Notes: generated by a model not told the origin, from the letters alone. DNA of 12,683 nucleotides from Chroococcidiopsidaceae cyanobacterium CP_BM_RX_35 (GCA_019242465.1 JAFAVL010000078.1:1-12683), one strand, 5' to 3'; positions 1 through 6,342 are shown, numbered from the stretch's first letter. A program made the numbers and translations.

Positions 1-827
1 AGTTGCAGATCTGCGGCTTTGAGGTTCTCACGCAGATGGTCAACTGATGAAGTTCCCGGAATCAGCAAGATATTGGGAGAGCGTTGCAGCAGCCACGCGA
101 GCGCCACTTGCAGCGGTGTTGCGTTCAGAGCCGTTGCCGTAGATTCGAGGGCGGATGATTGCAGCGGACTGAACCCGCCTAGCGGAAAGAATGGGGTGTA
201 GGCGATTCCCTGCTGTGCGAGTTGGTCGATAAAAGCATCATCATTGCGGTGCGCTAAGTTGTATTCGTTCTGAACGCAGACAATTTCCGTAATGGTTTGC
301 GCCTCCGCCAACTGCTTAGGCGTGACGTTGCTCAGTCCGAGATGCCGGATCAGCCCCTGTTCTTTAAGTTCAGCCAGGACGGTCAGTGGCTCTGCGAGCG
401 AACCTTCCGCTGGTCTGTCGCTCATCATGCGAAGATTGACGACATCGAGCGCAGCGATTCCGAGGTTACGCAGGTTGTCGTGAACCGCATCGGTCAGTTC
501 CTGCCGCGACATGGCGGGCACCCACGATCCGTCCTCTGGACGACGGGCACCGACCTTGGTGACGATCACCAGATCGTTTGGATAGGGGTGCAGGGCTTGG
601 CGAATGATTTGATTGGTAATGTACGGACCATAGAAGTCGCTGGTGTCAATGTGGTTGATGCCGAGTGCGACGGCTTCGCGCAAAACAGCAACAGCAGCAT
701 CCACATCACGCGGCGGACCAAAGACCCCTTTACCCGCAAGCTGCATCGCGCCGTATCCCATGCGATTCAAGGTCAGCGAAGTGTTTGGGAGTGTGAAATT
801 GCCGCCGAGTTTAGTTTGTTCGGTCAT
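1..827 (-). CDS. Aldo/keto reductase, C-terminus cut off by the window edge
   Basis: An open frame runs from an ATG at 827 to the left edge without a stop, giving 275 codons of the gene. It reads as a TIM-barrel NADPH-dependent aldo/keto reductase. The N-terminal hairpin is followed by LNRMGYGAMQL, then HIDTSDFYG with catalytic Asp61 and Tyr66, and VTKVGARR with Lys91. The usual catalytic His of the tetrad lies in an LH motif, but here the aligned segment is VVNLRM, with Asn131. This resembles the YdbC-like branch from memory, so I do not read it as damage. Near the edge LLIPGTSSVDHLREN is the typical C-terminal cofactor-binding segment. AGAGGA about ten bases upstream serves as the ribosome site. 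It lies 139 bp downstream of the broken NmrA-like gene on the same strand and may once have been co-transcribed with it. The substrate cannot be told from sequence. Confidence 0.92.
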   Translation of the reverse strand, partial: MTEQTKLGGNFTLPNTSLTLNRMGYGAMQLAGKGVFGPPRDVDAAVAVLREAVALGINHIDTSDFYGPYITNQIIRQALHPYPNDLVIVTKVGARRPEDGSWVPAMSRQELTDAVHDNLRNLGIAALDVVNLRMMSDRPAEGSLAEPLTVLAELKEQGLIRHLGLSNVTPKQLAEAQTITEIVCVQNEYNLAHRNDDAFIDQLAQQGIAYTPFFPLGGFSPLQSSALESTATALNATPLQVALAWLLQRSPNILLIPGTSSVDHLRENLKAADLQ

Positions 828-966
828 TTTGCTTTTTCCTCTGACTTCTAGATGATGTTTGTGTGTCGATCGCGCCTTCGGTAGCTAGTCTGGTGGCAAT
901 CTGTGGGTTATGCGAGATAAGACAGTAGTTTTAACCACTTTAAGTGTGAGTAGCAACTTGAGTTAA

Positions 967-1798
967 CTAGTGGCTGGCTAGCTCGTAGAAGTACTGTCGC
1001 AATGGACGGGGTTCCCGTCCCAAAATGGCTCGCAGTACCAAAGCGTTGCCGCCAGGATAGCCGTGTCGATCGTGGTGAGCGTATATTTTTTTCATCCCCT
1101 CGCGGAAGGTGCCTTCAGGGATTTGTGCTGCCTGTGCCCATTCCTCGAAAGTCAGTTCCACTGCTTCGATCGGTCGATCGAGTGCCTCGCTCATCATCCC
1201 CGCCAGTTCCATTTGATCGACCATTCCCACATCACATAGCTCGAATGTGCCTTAGTCTAATCGATCGCTCGTTAGTGCTAGAGCAGCTACTTCTGCGACA
1301 TCGCGGTAGTCTACATAGGATGTCTTGGCTATATTTGGAGAAGGGTAAAGCAAACTGACCTTTCTCCATCACCGACTGCCAATCAATATCGAAATTTTGC
1401 ATGAATATCGTCGGCTGCAAAACAGTGAAATTCATTCCTGAATCATACAAAGCTTCCTCGACCGGAGGTTTGCCCGCATGATTACCGAGTGAAGAGAGGG
1501 ACGGGTGGATGACACCAGATGCTTTAGCAGCCTCGACCATCGCTACGCCCAACTCCGCTTCATTGGGTGCAAAGGCAGGGTTGAGATGAAAGACACCCTC
1601 CATCCCACTAGCGGCAACACAAAGGCTGTCGGCATTGCTGAGATCTCCGACTATTGCTTCATCCGCGCCCTGTTGCCGTGCCGTGTCGATCTTATCTTTG
1701 CTCCGCACCAAGGCGCGAATGCTCACACCTTGCTGCTTTAGTTCCGGAATGACGAGGTTGGCGAATCTGCCGGTTGCTCCGACCATCAACACTTTCAT
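967..1798 (-). pseudogene. NmrA-like NAD(P)-binding oxidoreductase, broken by a frameshift and a stop
   Basis: The ATG at 1798 follows GGGAG eight bases upstream. The N-terminus MKVLMVGATGRFANLVIPEL is a Rossmann GxTGxxG nucleotide-binding loop, followed by RALVRS and a VGDLSNADSL segment typical of atypical short-chain dehydrogenases of the NmrA/YtfG group. The first frame stays good to about residue 160 (FALPFSKYSQD) and then turns to nonsense. A one-base shift near 1317-1325 restores SYVDYRDVAEVAALALTSDRLD, which ends in TAA at 1252-1254 where a Tyr codon is expected. The frame then goes on through GTFELCDVGMVDQMELAGMM to the stop at 967. Joined, this makes roughly 277 residues, a normal family length. 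Two lesions argue for a dead gene rather than a sequencing slip, although the frameshift alone could be an error. The family binds NADPH as a redox sensor or quinone/flavin reductase; no function is claimed here. Confidence 0.85.
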
Positions 1799-1833
1799 TT
1801 GTTATCTCCCAATTGTTTTTCTGCAAATCAGTT

Positions 1834-1929
1834 TTAGAGCCTGTCAACATCCACAGTCAGCGTGGTACCCGGCGGTAAATCGCGGGTTTTGATTAAATCG
1901 AACTGTTTGGCAGCAGTTGAGTGTGGCAT
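1834..1929 (-). other. Possible 31-codon gene fragment (SRPBCC/AHSA1-like start?)
   Basis: An ATG at 1929 opens 31 codons ending in TAA at 1834. The first residues, MPHSTAAKQFDLIKTRDL, resemble the beginning of AHSA1-type SRPBCC proteins, where a FDLVKTR-like strand is followed by a variable loop. The rest (PPGTTLTVDVDRL) does not continue that fold. It sits between the tandem palindromes and the NmrA-like gene, about 47 bases after the predicted transcription start, so it would be first in that transcript. No strong ribosome site precedes it. It may be a truncated gene, a leader peptide or chance; the family link rests on a short stretch recalled from memory. Confidence 0.22.
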
Positions 1930-1956
1930 CAGGTGCGTGACTTTCTTCCGAACAGT

Positions 1957-2013
1957 ATTGACAATACGTTGTCAATGTACAAATGCTACCGTATTGACAA
2001 TACATTGTCAATA
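1957..2013. promoter_or_regulatory. Two tandem palindromic operators, 36 bp apart
   Basis: Two copies of TTGACAA-N4-TTGTCAA lie at 1958-1975 (centre TACG) and 1994-2011 (centre TACA). The first extends to 8-bp arms and the second to 9-bp arms (1992-2013). The spacing of 36 bp start to start is close to three and a half helical turns. The form fits a dimeric helix-turn-helix repressor such as a TetR-family protein. No regulator gene is in the window; one may have been lost to the recombinase/IS scar immediately to the right. The last codons of the recombinase remnant overlap the right-hand copy. Confidence 0.6.
1983..2011 (-). promoter_or_regulatory. Predicted promoter embedded in the right-hand operator
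   Basis: Read on the minus strand, TTGACA (2011-2006) is a perfect -35 box contributed by the palindrome. It is followed by a 17-base spacer and TAGCAT (1988-1983) as a 4-of-6 match to the -10 box. Transcription would start near 1976 and run into the NmrA-like gene and the aldo/keto reductase. A protein on the right-hand palindrome would cover the -35 box, and one on the left-hand palindrome would cover the start point, which fits repression. Confidence 0.45.
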
Positions 2014-2319
2014 ATCGGTCTGCATTTTCTGCGTAATGGCTTCTAGGAGCATGTCAGATGACAGGGTGGCGATTGCCATCTCCTTATCCTTCTCCGTCAC
2101 AGCGATATACCGCTGTAACGCCAATAGAGTTCTTGTTTCCGGAGATCGCCCGAATGTGCTTGAGCGGCACTTGTTGATTGTGCATCCAGGTAGTTGTCCT
2201 TTGGAAGGTGATGCGATCGGGCACCCATATACTTAAAGTAAGTGGAATTTGTGACGTACTCCCAGCGTCGCGCTTACGCGACGGCGTGGGCTTCTCTTTG
2301 ATTTCTCCTAGAGCGTTTT
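2008..2319 (-). pseudogene. Tyrosine recombinase (phage-type integrase), C-terminal remnant
   Basis: On the minus strand one frame reads TFQRTTTWMHNQQVPLKHIRAISGN, matching the SFRRTAL..M...G.PL..I..ISGH segment of tyrosine recombinases. At about 2123-2126 the frame shifts, and the next frame gives LALQRYIAVTEKDKEMAIATLSS, containing the box with the nucleophilic Tyr (LQRY), and ends with TGA at 2008. The conserved His of the ISGH box is Asn here. The right-hand part, up to the IS boundary at 2319, is poorly matched and includes a palindrome at 2261-2290. The gene is therefore truncated, frameshifted and missing a catalytic residue. The family rests on motif recognition; the exact subfamily is unknown. 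Confidence 0.72.
2261..2290. repeat. GC-rich palindromic repeat within the recombinase remnant
   Basis: CGTCGCG (2266-2272), a CTTA loop, and CGCGACG (2277-2283) form a perfect 7-bp stem. It is flanked by CCCA (2261-2264) and TGGG (2287-2290), which extend the hairpin past small bulges. It is clearly more GC-rich than its surroundings. Hairpins with a GCG..TTACGCG core are common dispersed repeats in cyanobacterial genomes, so this is probably a small repeat inserted into the recombinase gene. Only one copy is seen here. Confidence 0.5.
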
Positions 2320-2347
2320 GGTGATGTCCTAGATCTGGTGTCTGGCT
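2320..2347. repeat. Terminal inverted repeat of the IS1 element, insB end
   Basis: It begins GGTGATGTCC and continues TAGATCTGGTGT. It differs from the opposite end at three of 28 positions (repeat positions 5, 9 and 23). The insB stop codon lies two bases inside its inner edge. Confidence 0.83.
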
Positions 2348-2348
2348 C

Positions 2349-3167
2349 TCAAACTGATATGCCAAATTCATAGCGGTTAATAAACAATCCAATCACCAAA
2401 TCGTGCATTTCCTCTGTTTTGGAAAAACCAATAGTCTTACGCACTAACCTCTTGATTCTTGTTCTTAATCTTAGCTGTTTCCGCTCAATCCTTTGCGTTT
2501 TGCGCTTACCTACTTCGTGGGTTTCTGCTGGTAGATGCCTTTCATATGCTCCCCAACCATCCGTGCAGTAACGCTTAATTCCAAACAAAAGGAGTAACTT
2601 TTTCAGTTGTAGAAATGCTTCATCTTTGCGACGACCGAATACATATGCTAAAACTTGACCAGTTCTCCGGTCGAGCGCGTGCCAAAGCCAACGCGGGCTC
2701 TTCTTGCTGCTGACATAGCTCCACCGGAGCGTCTAGTTCAGATTCTTCAATCACAGCTTCTTCTGGCTCCTCAACTCGAACAATATTTACTTCAATCTGC
2801 TTTGATTCCAGTTGTTGTAATAGTTTCCGATTCACTGGTTCGAGATGTTTGAGTTTTTTTTTATTCTTGAATCACAGTAGTCGGGCTAACACGTAAGACC
2901 CTTGCTATGTCTCGAACACCACTGCCGCTAAGTGTCATCTCCACAATTTGAGGCAGTGCGGTCTTGGGGTCTCCCCAAGTGAAGCAACTGCCGTGCTGTT
3001 TGACTTGTCTACTTCGTCCTGGATAAGCTTGGTTGATGATAAAAGTGCGATAAGGACATTCTGAATTCTGACAGCGGTAGCGTTGCTTCCCCTCGGCTGA
3101 TTTTCCGTTCTTAATTACCTCTTCGCGCTCGTCAATGTGGACATTGCACCGGGAGCCAAACAGCCAT
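2349..3167 (-). pseudogene. IS1-family transposase InsAB, frameshifted
   Basis: InsA starts at the ATG at 3167. It reads MAVWLPVQCPH, then loses frame within the first zinc-finger Cys pair near 3130. It resumes as DEREEVIKNGKSAEGKQRYRC, NSECPYRTFI and the helix-turn-helix SGSGVRDIARVLRVSPTTVI. The A9 run near 2854-2862 follows QE-TAA and corresponds to the A-rich site where IS1 elements shift by -1 to fuse InsA to InsB. InsB then runs KLKHLEPVNRKLLQQLES to ESELDA, loses frame again near 2725, and continues as WSYVSSKKSPRWLWHALDRR, GQVLAYVFGRRKDEAFL and TDGWGAYERHLP to the stop at 2349. The DDE-type Asp of TDGWG and the IERK..LRTR..RLVRKTI.FSK block are preserved. Two frame losses beyond the programmed one make it inactive. 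Confidence 0.85.
2951..2995. repeat. 45-bp palindromic insert inside insA
   Basis: The segment holds a nested hairpin: outer arms GGCAGT (2952-2957) and ACTGCC (2987-2992), inner arms CTTGGGG (2963-2969) and CCCCAAG (2973-2979) around TCT. Read in the transposase frame it adds 15 residues (HGSCFTWGDPKTALP) between RQVKQ and QIVEMTL, which are contiguous in IS1 InsA proteins. Because 45 is a multiple of three, the reading frame passes straight through. The borders are inferred from the family sequence, so they may be off by a few bases. Confidence 0.68.
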
Positions 3168-3208
3168 AATGCTCAACCAAACGACTTCCTTTTCCTTCTC
3201 CCAATTAT

Positions 3209-3236
3209 AGCCAAACACCAGATCTAGAACACCACC
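3209..3236. repeat. Terminal inverted repeat of the IS1 element, insA end
   Basis: On the minus strand it begins GGTGGTGTTC and continues TAGATCTGGTGTTTGG, matching the other end at 25 of 28 positions. The outer end forms a palindrome with the flanking DNA: AGAACACCA (3226-3234), CC, TGGTGTTCT (3237-3245). Confidence 0.83.
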
Positions 3237-3270
3237 TGGTGTTCTTGCCTGTAGGCGTCTTGATGTTCAT
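3237..3270 (-). pseudogene. Possible N-terminal codons of the interrupted recombinase
   Basis: An ATG at 3270 opens MNIKTPTGKNT and then runs into the IS end at 3236. Short Lys/Thr/Gly-rich starts like this are seen on cyanobacterial integrases, and the strand matches the C-terminal remnant on the other side of the IS. If both pieces belong to one gene, most of the catalytic domain between them is gone, which would fit an IS-mediated deletion. Eleven residues are not enough to prove it. Confidence 0.3.
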
Positions 3271-3423
3271 ATCTCTAAGTCTAAGTACGAAACGTGGGAG
3301 TCTAATCTATCGTACTCAAACCGTACTCAAAATGTCCAGTTTTTGCTTAAAAAATCAGGTTCTGCTACTCCTTCAAAAATCTAGAAATATAGCTAGAACC
3401 CTTATATATTCTGTATTTAAGGA

Positions 3424-3497
3424 TGGACACACGCCGACTCGAACGGCGGACCCCCACGATGTCAACGTGGTGCTCTAACCAACTGAGCTATGCGTCC
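3424..3497 (-). tRNA. tRNA-Val (anticodon GAC)
   Basis: The minus-strand sequence folds into a full cloverleaf of 74 nt. The acceptor stem is GGACGCA with TGTGTCC, including one G-T wobble, and the D stem is GCTC/GAGC. The anticodon stem CCACG/CGTGG closes the loop TTGACAT with anticodon GAC, for GUC and GUU valine codons. The T arm is CGCCG-TTCGAGT-CGGCG, and the discriminator base is A. The 3' CCA is not encoded (TCC follows), so it must be added after transcription. Its 3' end points toward the recombinase/IS scar, the usual position for an element integrated at a tRNA gene. Confidence 0.96.
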
Positions 3498-3602
3498 TCA
3501 GAAAAATAATTGTAGCACACTTTTAACTGAATCAACTCTTGTCCCCAGTTAGGTATGACCTAGTATGAGGTTGTAATTTTTCTCTAAATCTCAGCATTAA
3601 CC

Positions 3603-3638
3603 AAAAAGCGGTCAGTTCAATATGGCTGACTGCTTTTT
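3603..3638 (+). terminator. Intrinsic terminator hairpin, possibly bidirectional
   Basis: AAAAAGCGGTCAG (3603-3615) pairs with CTGACTGCTTTTT (3626-3638) across a 10-base loop, with one G-T wobble. The A-run on one side and T-run on the other let it work on either strand. It separates the tRNA region from dhaK. No gene reads into it from the left on the plus strand, so it may end a transcript coming from the right on the minus strand. If the dhaK promoter lies upstream of it, it would be a leader terminator. Confidence 0.65.
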
Positions 3639-3707
3639 CTCCCGATTTAGTCTAAACTCCAAAAAAGAAGCAATAGTCCCTTATCCTGGTCTTAGCGCCC
3701 TATAAGT

Positions 3708-3713
3708 AAGGAG
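3708..3713 (+). promoter_or_regulatory. Ribosome binding site that decides the dhaK start
   Basis: AAGGAG lies ten bases before CTG 3724 and 43 bases before the first in-frame GTG at 3757. It therefore supports initiation at the CTG codon. Confidence 0.7.
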
Positions 3714-3723
3714 TGACTAGACT

Positions 3724-4797
3724 CTGAAAAAGCTGATCAACAAGCCTGAAGATTTTGTGCGCGAAAGTCTAGTCGGCATGGCAGTGGCTCATCCCGATTT
3801 GATTAAGGTGCGCTTTGACCCGAACTTCGTCTATCGATCTGATGCACCCGTACAGGGCAAGGTGGCGATCATTTCTGGTGGAGGCAGTGGTCACGAACCA
3901 ATGCACGCTGGCTTTGTTGGGAGGGGAATGCTTGATGCCGCCTGTCCAGGAGAGGTTTTCACTTCACCAACTCCTGATCAGATGCTGGAAGCTGCCAACA
4001 CAGTGGATGGTGGGGCTGGCATTCTCTACATTGTCAAAAACTACAGCGGCGATGTGATGAACTTCGAGATGGCAACAGAACTTGCCCGTACTGCAGGCAT
4101 CCGGGTGTTCAATATTTTGATTGATGACGATGTGGCGGTGAAGGACAGCCTCTACACCCAAGGACGCCGAGGTGTAGGGACCACTGTACTGGCAGAAAAA
4201 ATCTGTGGTGCGGCTGCCGAGCAGGGCTATGATTTGCGGCAAGTAGTGGATCTGTGCAGACGAGTCAACCTCAACGGGCGGAGTATGGGGTTGGCGCTGA
4301 CCTCCTGCACTGTACCTGCCAAAGGAACACCGACTTTTGCACTTAGTGATAACGAAATGGAAATGGGCATTGGTATTCACGGTGAACCAGGGCGTGAATG
4401 TATGGCTCTCAAGTCAGTGGATGAGGTTACTGAGTTACTGGCACTATCAATTATTGAAGATTCTCCCTACAGTCGCATGCTGCGCGAGTGGGATGAAGAC
4501 AAAGGCGAATGGGTGGACGTTGAACTAACAAATTCACCCTTCCAGAGGAGCGATCGCGTGCTGGCTTTCGTCAACAGCATGGGCGGCACTCCCGTTTCCG
4601 AACTTTATATCGTCTACCGCAAATTGGCAGAAATCTGTCAGAAGCAGGGAATCCAGATTGTGCGAAACTTAGTTGGTCCTTACATCACCTCTTTGGAAAT
4701 GCAAGGTTGCTCGATTACCCTGCTCAAGTTGGATGATGAGATGATTCGGCTATGGGATGCACCCGTAAAGACGCCGAGCTTACGTTGGGGAATTTGA
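3724..4797 (+). CDS. dhaK: Dihydroxyacetone kinase, substrate-binding subunit DhaK
   Basis: DhaK binds dihydroxyacetone covalently through a histidine and receives the phosphate from DhaL, giving dihydroxyacetone phosphate in the cytosol. Landmarks are [16 protein letters not shown] near the N-terminus, [15 protein letters not shown], and [11 protein letters not shown]. The last contains the substrate-binding His219, close to the His218 position of E. coli DhaK. The frame has no ATG at the expected start. Its N-terminus [19 protein letters not shown] matches the family only if translation begins at CTG 3724; TAG at 3718 closes the frame just upstream and AAGGAG sits ten bases away. This gives 357 residues, the normal family length. 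Starting at GTG 3757 would lose eleven conserved residues and has no ribosome site. dhaL follows after 17 bases. The function is firm; the CTG start is inferred. Confidence 0.95.
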   Translation: MKKLINKPEDFVRESLVGMAVAHPDLIKVRFDPNFVYRSDAPVQGKVAIISGGGSGHEPMHAGFVGRGMLDAACPGEVFTSPTPDQMLEAANTVDGGAGILYIVKNYSGDVMNFEMATELARTAGIRVFNILIDDDVAVKDSLYTQGRRGVGTTVLAEKICGAAAEQGYDLRQVVDLCRRVNLNGRSMGLALTSCTVPAKGTPTFALSDNEMEMGIGIHGEPGRECMALKSVDEVTELLALSIIEDSPYSRMLREWDEDKGEWVDVELTNSPFQRSDRVLAFVNSMGGTPVSELYIVYRKLAEICQKQGIQIVRNLVGPYITSLEMQGCSITLLKLDDEMIRLWDAPVKTPSLRWGI

Positions 4798-4814
4798 TCA
4801 GGGCATGCTTCTAA

Positions 4815-5456
4815 ATGGTGACAAAAGATCAGATCGTGCAATGGTTGCAGGCTTTTGCAGCTGTGCTAGAGCAGAATAAAGACTATTTGACTGAACTGGA
4901 TTCAGAGATTGGCGATGCTGATCACGGCATTAATATGGAGCGCGGCTTCAAAAAGGTGATGAGTCAGTTACCTAGTGTTTCAGACAAGGACATCGGTAGC
5001 ATTTTGAAGACGGTGAGCATGACCCTAATCTCCAGCGTCGGCGGTGCTAGTGGTCCCCTTTATGGCACCCTGTTCCTACGAGCTAGTACAGCAGTAGCTG
5101 GTAAGCACGAACTGACCAACGAGGATATGGTCGAGTTGCTCCAGGCTGGGCTAGATGGCGTGAGGGATCGCGGCAAGGCTCAACTGGGCGATAAGACAAT
5201 GGTGGATGTTTTGTCTCCCGCTGTGGCAAACTTTCACCAGGCTGTGGGCGAGGGCAAGAGTGCGATCGCAGCACTACAACAGGCTGTGGCAGCAGCGGAG
5301 CAAGGCATGAAAGACACCACATCGATGCTTGCCAGGAAAGGTCGGGCTAGTTACCTAGGAGAGCGAAGCGTTGGTCATCAAGATCCAGGTGCCACTTCCT
5401 CTTTTTTAATGCTGAAGAGCTTGTTGGCAACTCTTGAAAGTTCAGTGGTAAAGTAA
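4815..5456 (+). CDS. dhaL: Dihydroxyacetone kinase, ADP-binding subunit DhaL
   Basis: DhaL carries a tightly bound nucleotide that is rephosphorylated in place by DhaM and passes its phosphate to DhaK-bound dihydroxyacetone. The 213-residue length is normal for the separate subunit. LDSEIGDADHGINMERG supplies the three magnesium-binding aspartates (Asp29, Asp34, Asp36). GGASGPLYGTLF, GDKTMVDVLSPA and the C-terminal YLGERSVGHQDPGATSS are the other nucleotide-pocket signatures. All look intact. The ATG at 4815 has a weak AGGG site 11 bases upstream and the gap to dhaK is 17 bases, so the two are co-transcribed and probably translationally linked. The expected next gene, dhaM, is not adjacent but 1.67 kb away. 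Confidence 0.96.
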   Translation: MVTKDQIVQWLQAFAAVLEQNKDYLTELDSEIGDADHGINMERGFKKVMSQLPSVSDKDIGSILKTVSMTLISSVGGASGPLYGTLFLRASTAVAGKHELTNEDMVELLQAGLDGVRDRGKAQLGDKTMVDVLSPAVANFHQAVGEGKSAIAALQQAVAAAEQGMKDTTSMLARKGRASYLGERSVGHQDPGATSSFLMLKSLLATLESSVVK

Positions 5457-5602
5457 ATACTGTATGAGCAAAGAAGAGTTGATCTCAATAATTTCGAGTG
5501 GGTAACGACTGCAAAATAAAAACATAGGTTATTACAGTAGTTGTCCATGGTATCGCCTCCCTACTCAGACCAGGGTGATCGCGCTTTCCAGTGAAAATTT
5601 TG

Positions 5603-5951
5603 TCAAATGTAGCGTACCTGATTTTGCATTTCATCTGCTGTTATACTATTCAAGATGATCAGGAGTCGTTGTACAATTTCGTAGGGTTGGTTGCGAGTAG
5701 CCAGAATGAGTCCATAGTGCATTTGTCCTGCTGCAAAATAAGATTGAGCGAGAGCTTCAAAGTCAACTCAACTGTGAGTAAGTAATACCTTGTATTCGCT
5801 AATAGCATAGGCTAACTGAGCCGCATCACTTTTTATGAAGTTGCCCTGCCTCCCGTGCAGTGATTGCTCCAAAACCTCGGGCTCGAAGCAAATCTGCCAC
5901 TAGCACGTTCACATCTTCATCCAGGTATAGTTCAATAAATAAGTTACTCAA
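5603..5951 (-). pseudogene. DUF5615 PIN-like toxin, inactivated
   Basis: A TTG start at 5951 overlaps the DUF433 stop by four bases (TTGA), the arrangement expected of a two-gene toxin-antitoxin operon. The product opens [20 protein letters not shown] and LLRARGFGAITAREAG. The LDEDV acidic motif is the hallmark of DUF5615, a PIN-like nuclease fold. After QLHKK the frame stops at TGA 5826. A one-base shift at an A-run restores SDAAQLAYAISEYKVLLTHS, then an in-frame TGA, then VDFEALAQSYFAAGQMHYGL to the stop at 5603. The family usually reads THNRVDFE here, so the TGA looks like a CGA-to-TGA change. Joined length is about 115 residues, normal for the family. The gene has two independent lesions and is probably dead. 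Confidence 0.8.
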
Positions 5952-6229
5952 GAGTTTCTGATTAATGGATCAATTAACTCATCTGGAATTCGGTTGCGTT
6001 CAATGTACGTATTGATCTCTCCCTGGTGATCGCTATAGTAGCTCAAGGCATCAAATACCTGTGCCAGTGTTAGATGCGGCAGACTTTTGGGAATCTCTTC
6101 TGGTGCAATCCCCAATCGCCACGTTTCCACAATTGCTCGTACTGGTGTACGTGTTCCTTGAATAATCGGCTCACCACCCAGGATTTCATCGTCTGTGACA
6201 ACATAACAATGCTCTGTAGTCTGCAACAT
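5948..6229 (-). CDS. DUF433 family antitoxin-like protein
   Basis: The 93-residue product contains [20 protein letters not shown], the DUF433 signature, followed by a helical domain ([20 protein letters not shown]). DUF433 proteins are small winged-helix-like DNA-binding proteins commonly paired with DUF5615 PIN-like proteins as type II antitoxins. AGAGGA lies six bases upstream of the ATG at 6229. The frame is intact while the toxin overlapping its 3' end is broken, so this is an orphan antitoxin. It may still repress its own promoter. The upstream DNA is an IS1-family tail on the opposite strand, so its promoter may lie partly in IS-derived sequence. Confidence 0.87.
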   Translation of the reverse strand: MLQTTEHCYVVTDDEILGGEPIIQGTRTPVRAIVETWRLGIAPEEIPKSLPHLTLAQVFDALSYYSDHQGEINTYIERNRIPDELIDPLIRNS

Positions 6230-6250
6230 AATGATCCTCTCTACGTACGC

Positions 6251-6342
6251 TGTTGCATGGATTTGTGACAGTAACCTTATTAACCGCTATGTATTTAAAG
6301 TGGCAGTTTAAAAACTATATCAACAGGTTAGAACACTCAGAT
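6251..6342 (+). mobile_element. IS1-family 3' tail remnant (end of insB plus terminal repeat)
   Basis: On the plus strand LINRYVFKVAV ends in TAA at 6309-6311 and aligns with FINRYEFGISV, the InsB C-terminus of the element at 2320-3236. TTATTAACCGCTATG (6277-6291) is identical over 15 bases to that element read on its coding strand. About 30 bases after the stop, GTTAGAACACTC mirrors the IS1 terminal repeat (GTGTTCTA when read inward), at the distance seen in the first copy. Upstream, LHGFVTVT resembles MHDLVIGL with a one-base shift. A second IS1-like end, GGTGGTGTT on the minus strand, lies at 6363-6380. Only the tail survives. It belongs to a related but different element, in the opposite orientation. 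Confidence 0.6.

Larger units (their letters stand above)
2320..3236 (-). mobile_element. Decayed IS1-family insertion sequence
   Basis: The 917-bp element is bounded by 28-bp imperfect inverted repeats (2320-2347 and 3209-3236, 25 of 28 identical) starting GGTG. It encodes an InsA zinc-finger protein and an InsB DDE transposase on the minus strand. Length and two-frame layout fit the IS1 family. The element has extra frameshifts and a 45-bp insert, so it cannot supply transposase. IS1 elements normally duplicate 8-9 bp of target, but the flanks (2311-2319 and 3237-3245) do not match. This suggests that an adjacent deletion followed insertion. Confidence 0.87.

Noticed and set aside
297..851. 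184-codon plus-strand open frame
   Set aside because: It is the complement of the aldo/keto reductase and shows no family motif; the minus strand carries the recognisable protein.
2311..3245. Target-site duplication around the IS1 element
   Set aside because: The 9-bp flanks match at only about five positions when read in the same direction, no better than chance; recorded as absent.
3539..3566. TTGTCC-N16-TAGTAT as a dhaK promoter
   Set aside because: Both boxes are poor, and the terminator hairpin lies between it and dhaK.
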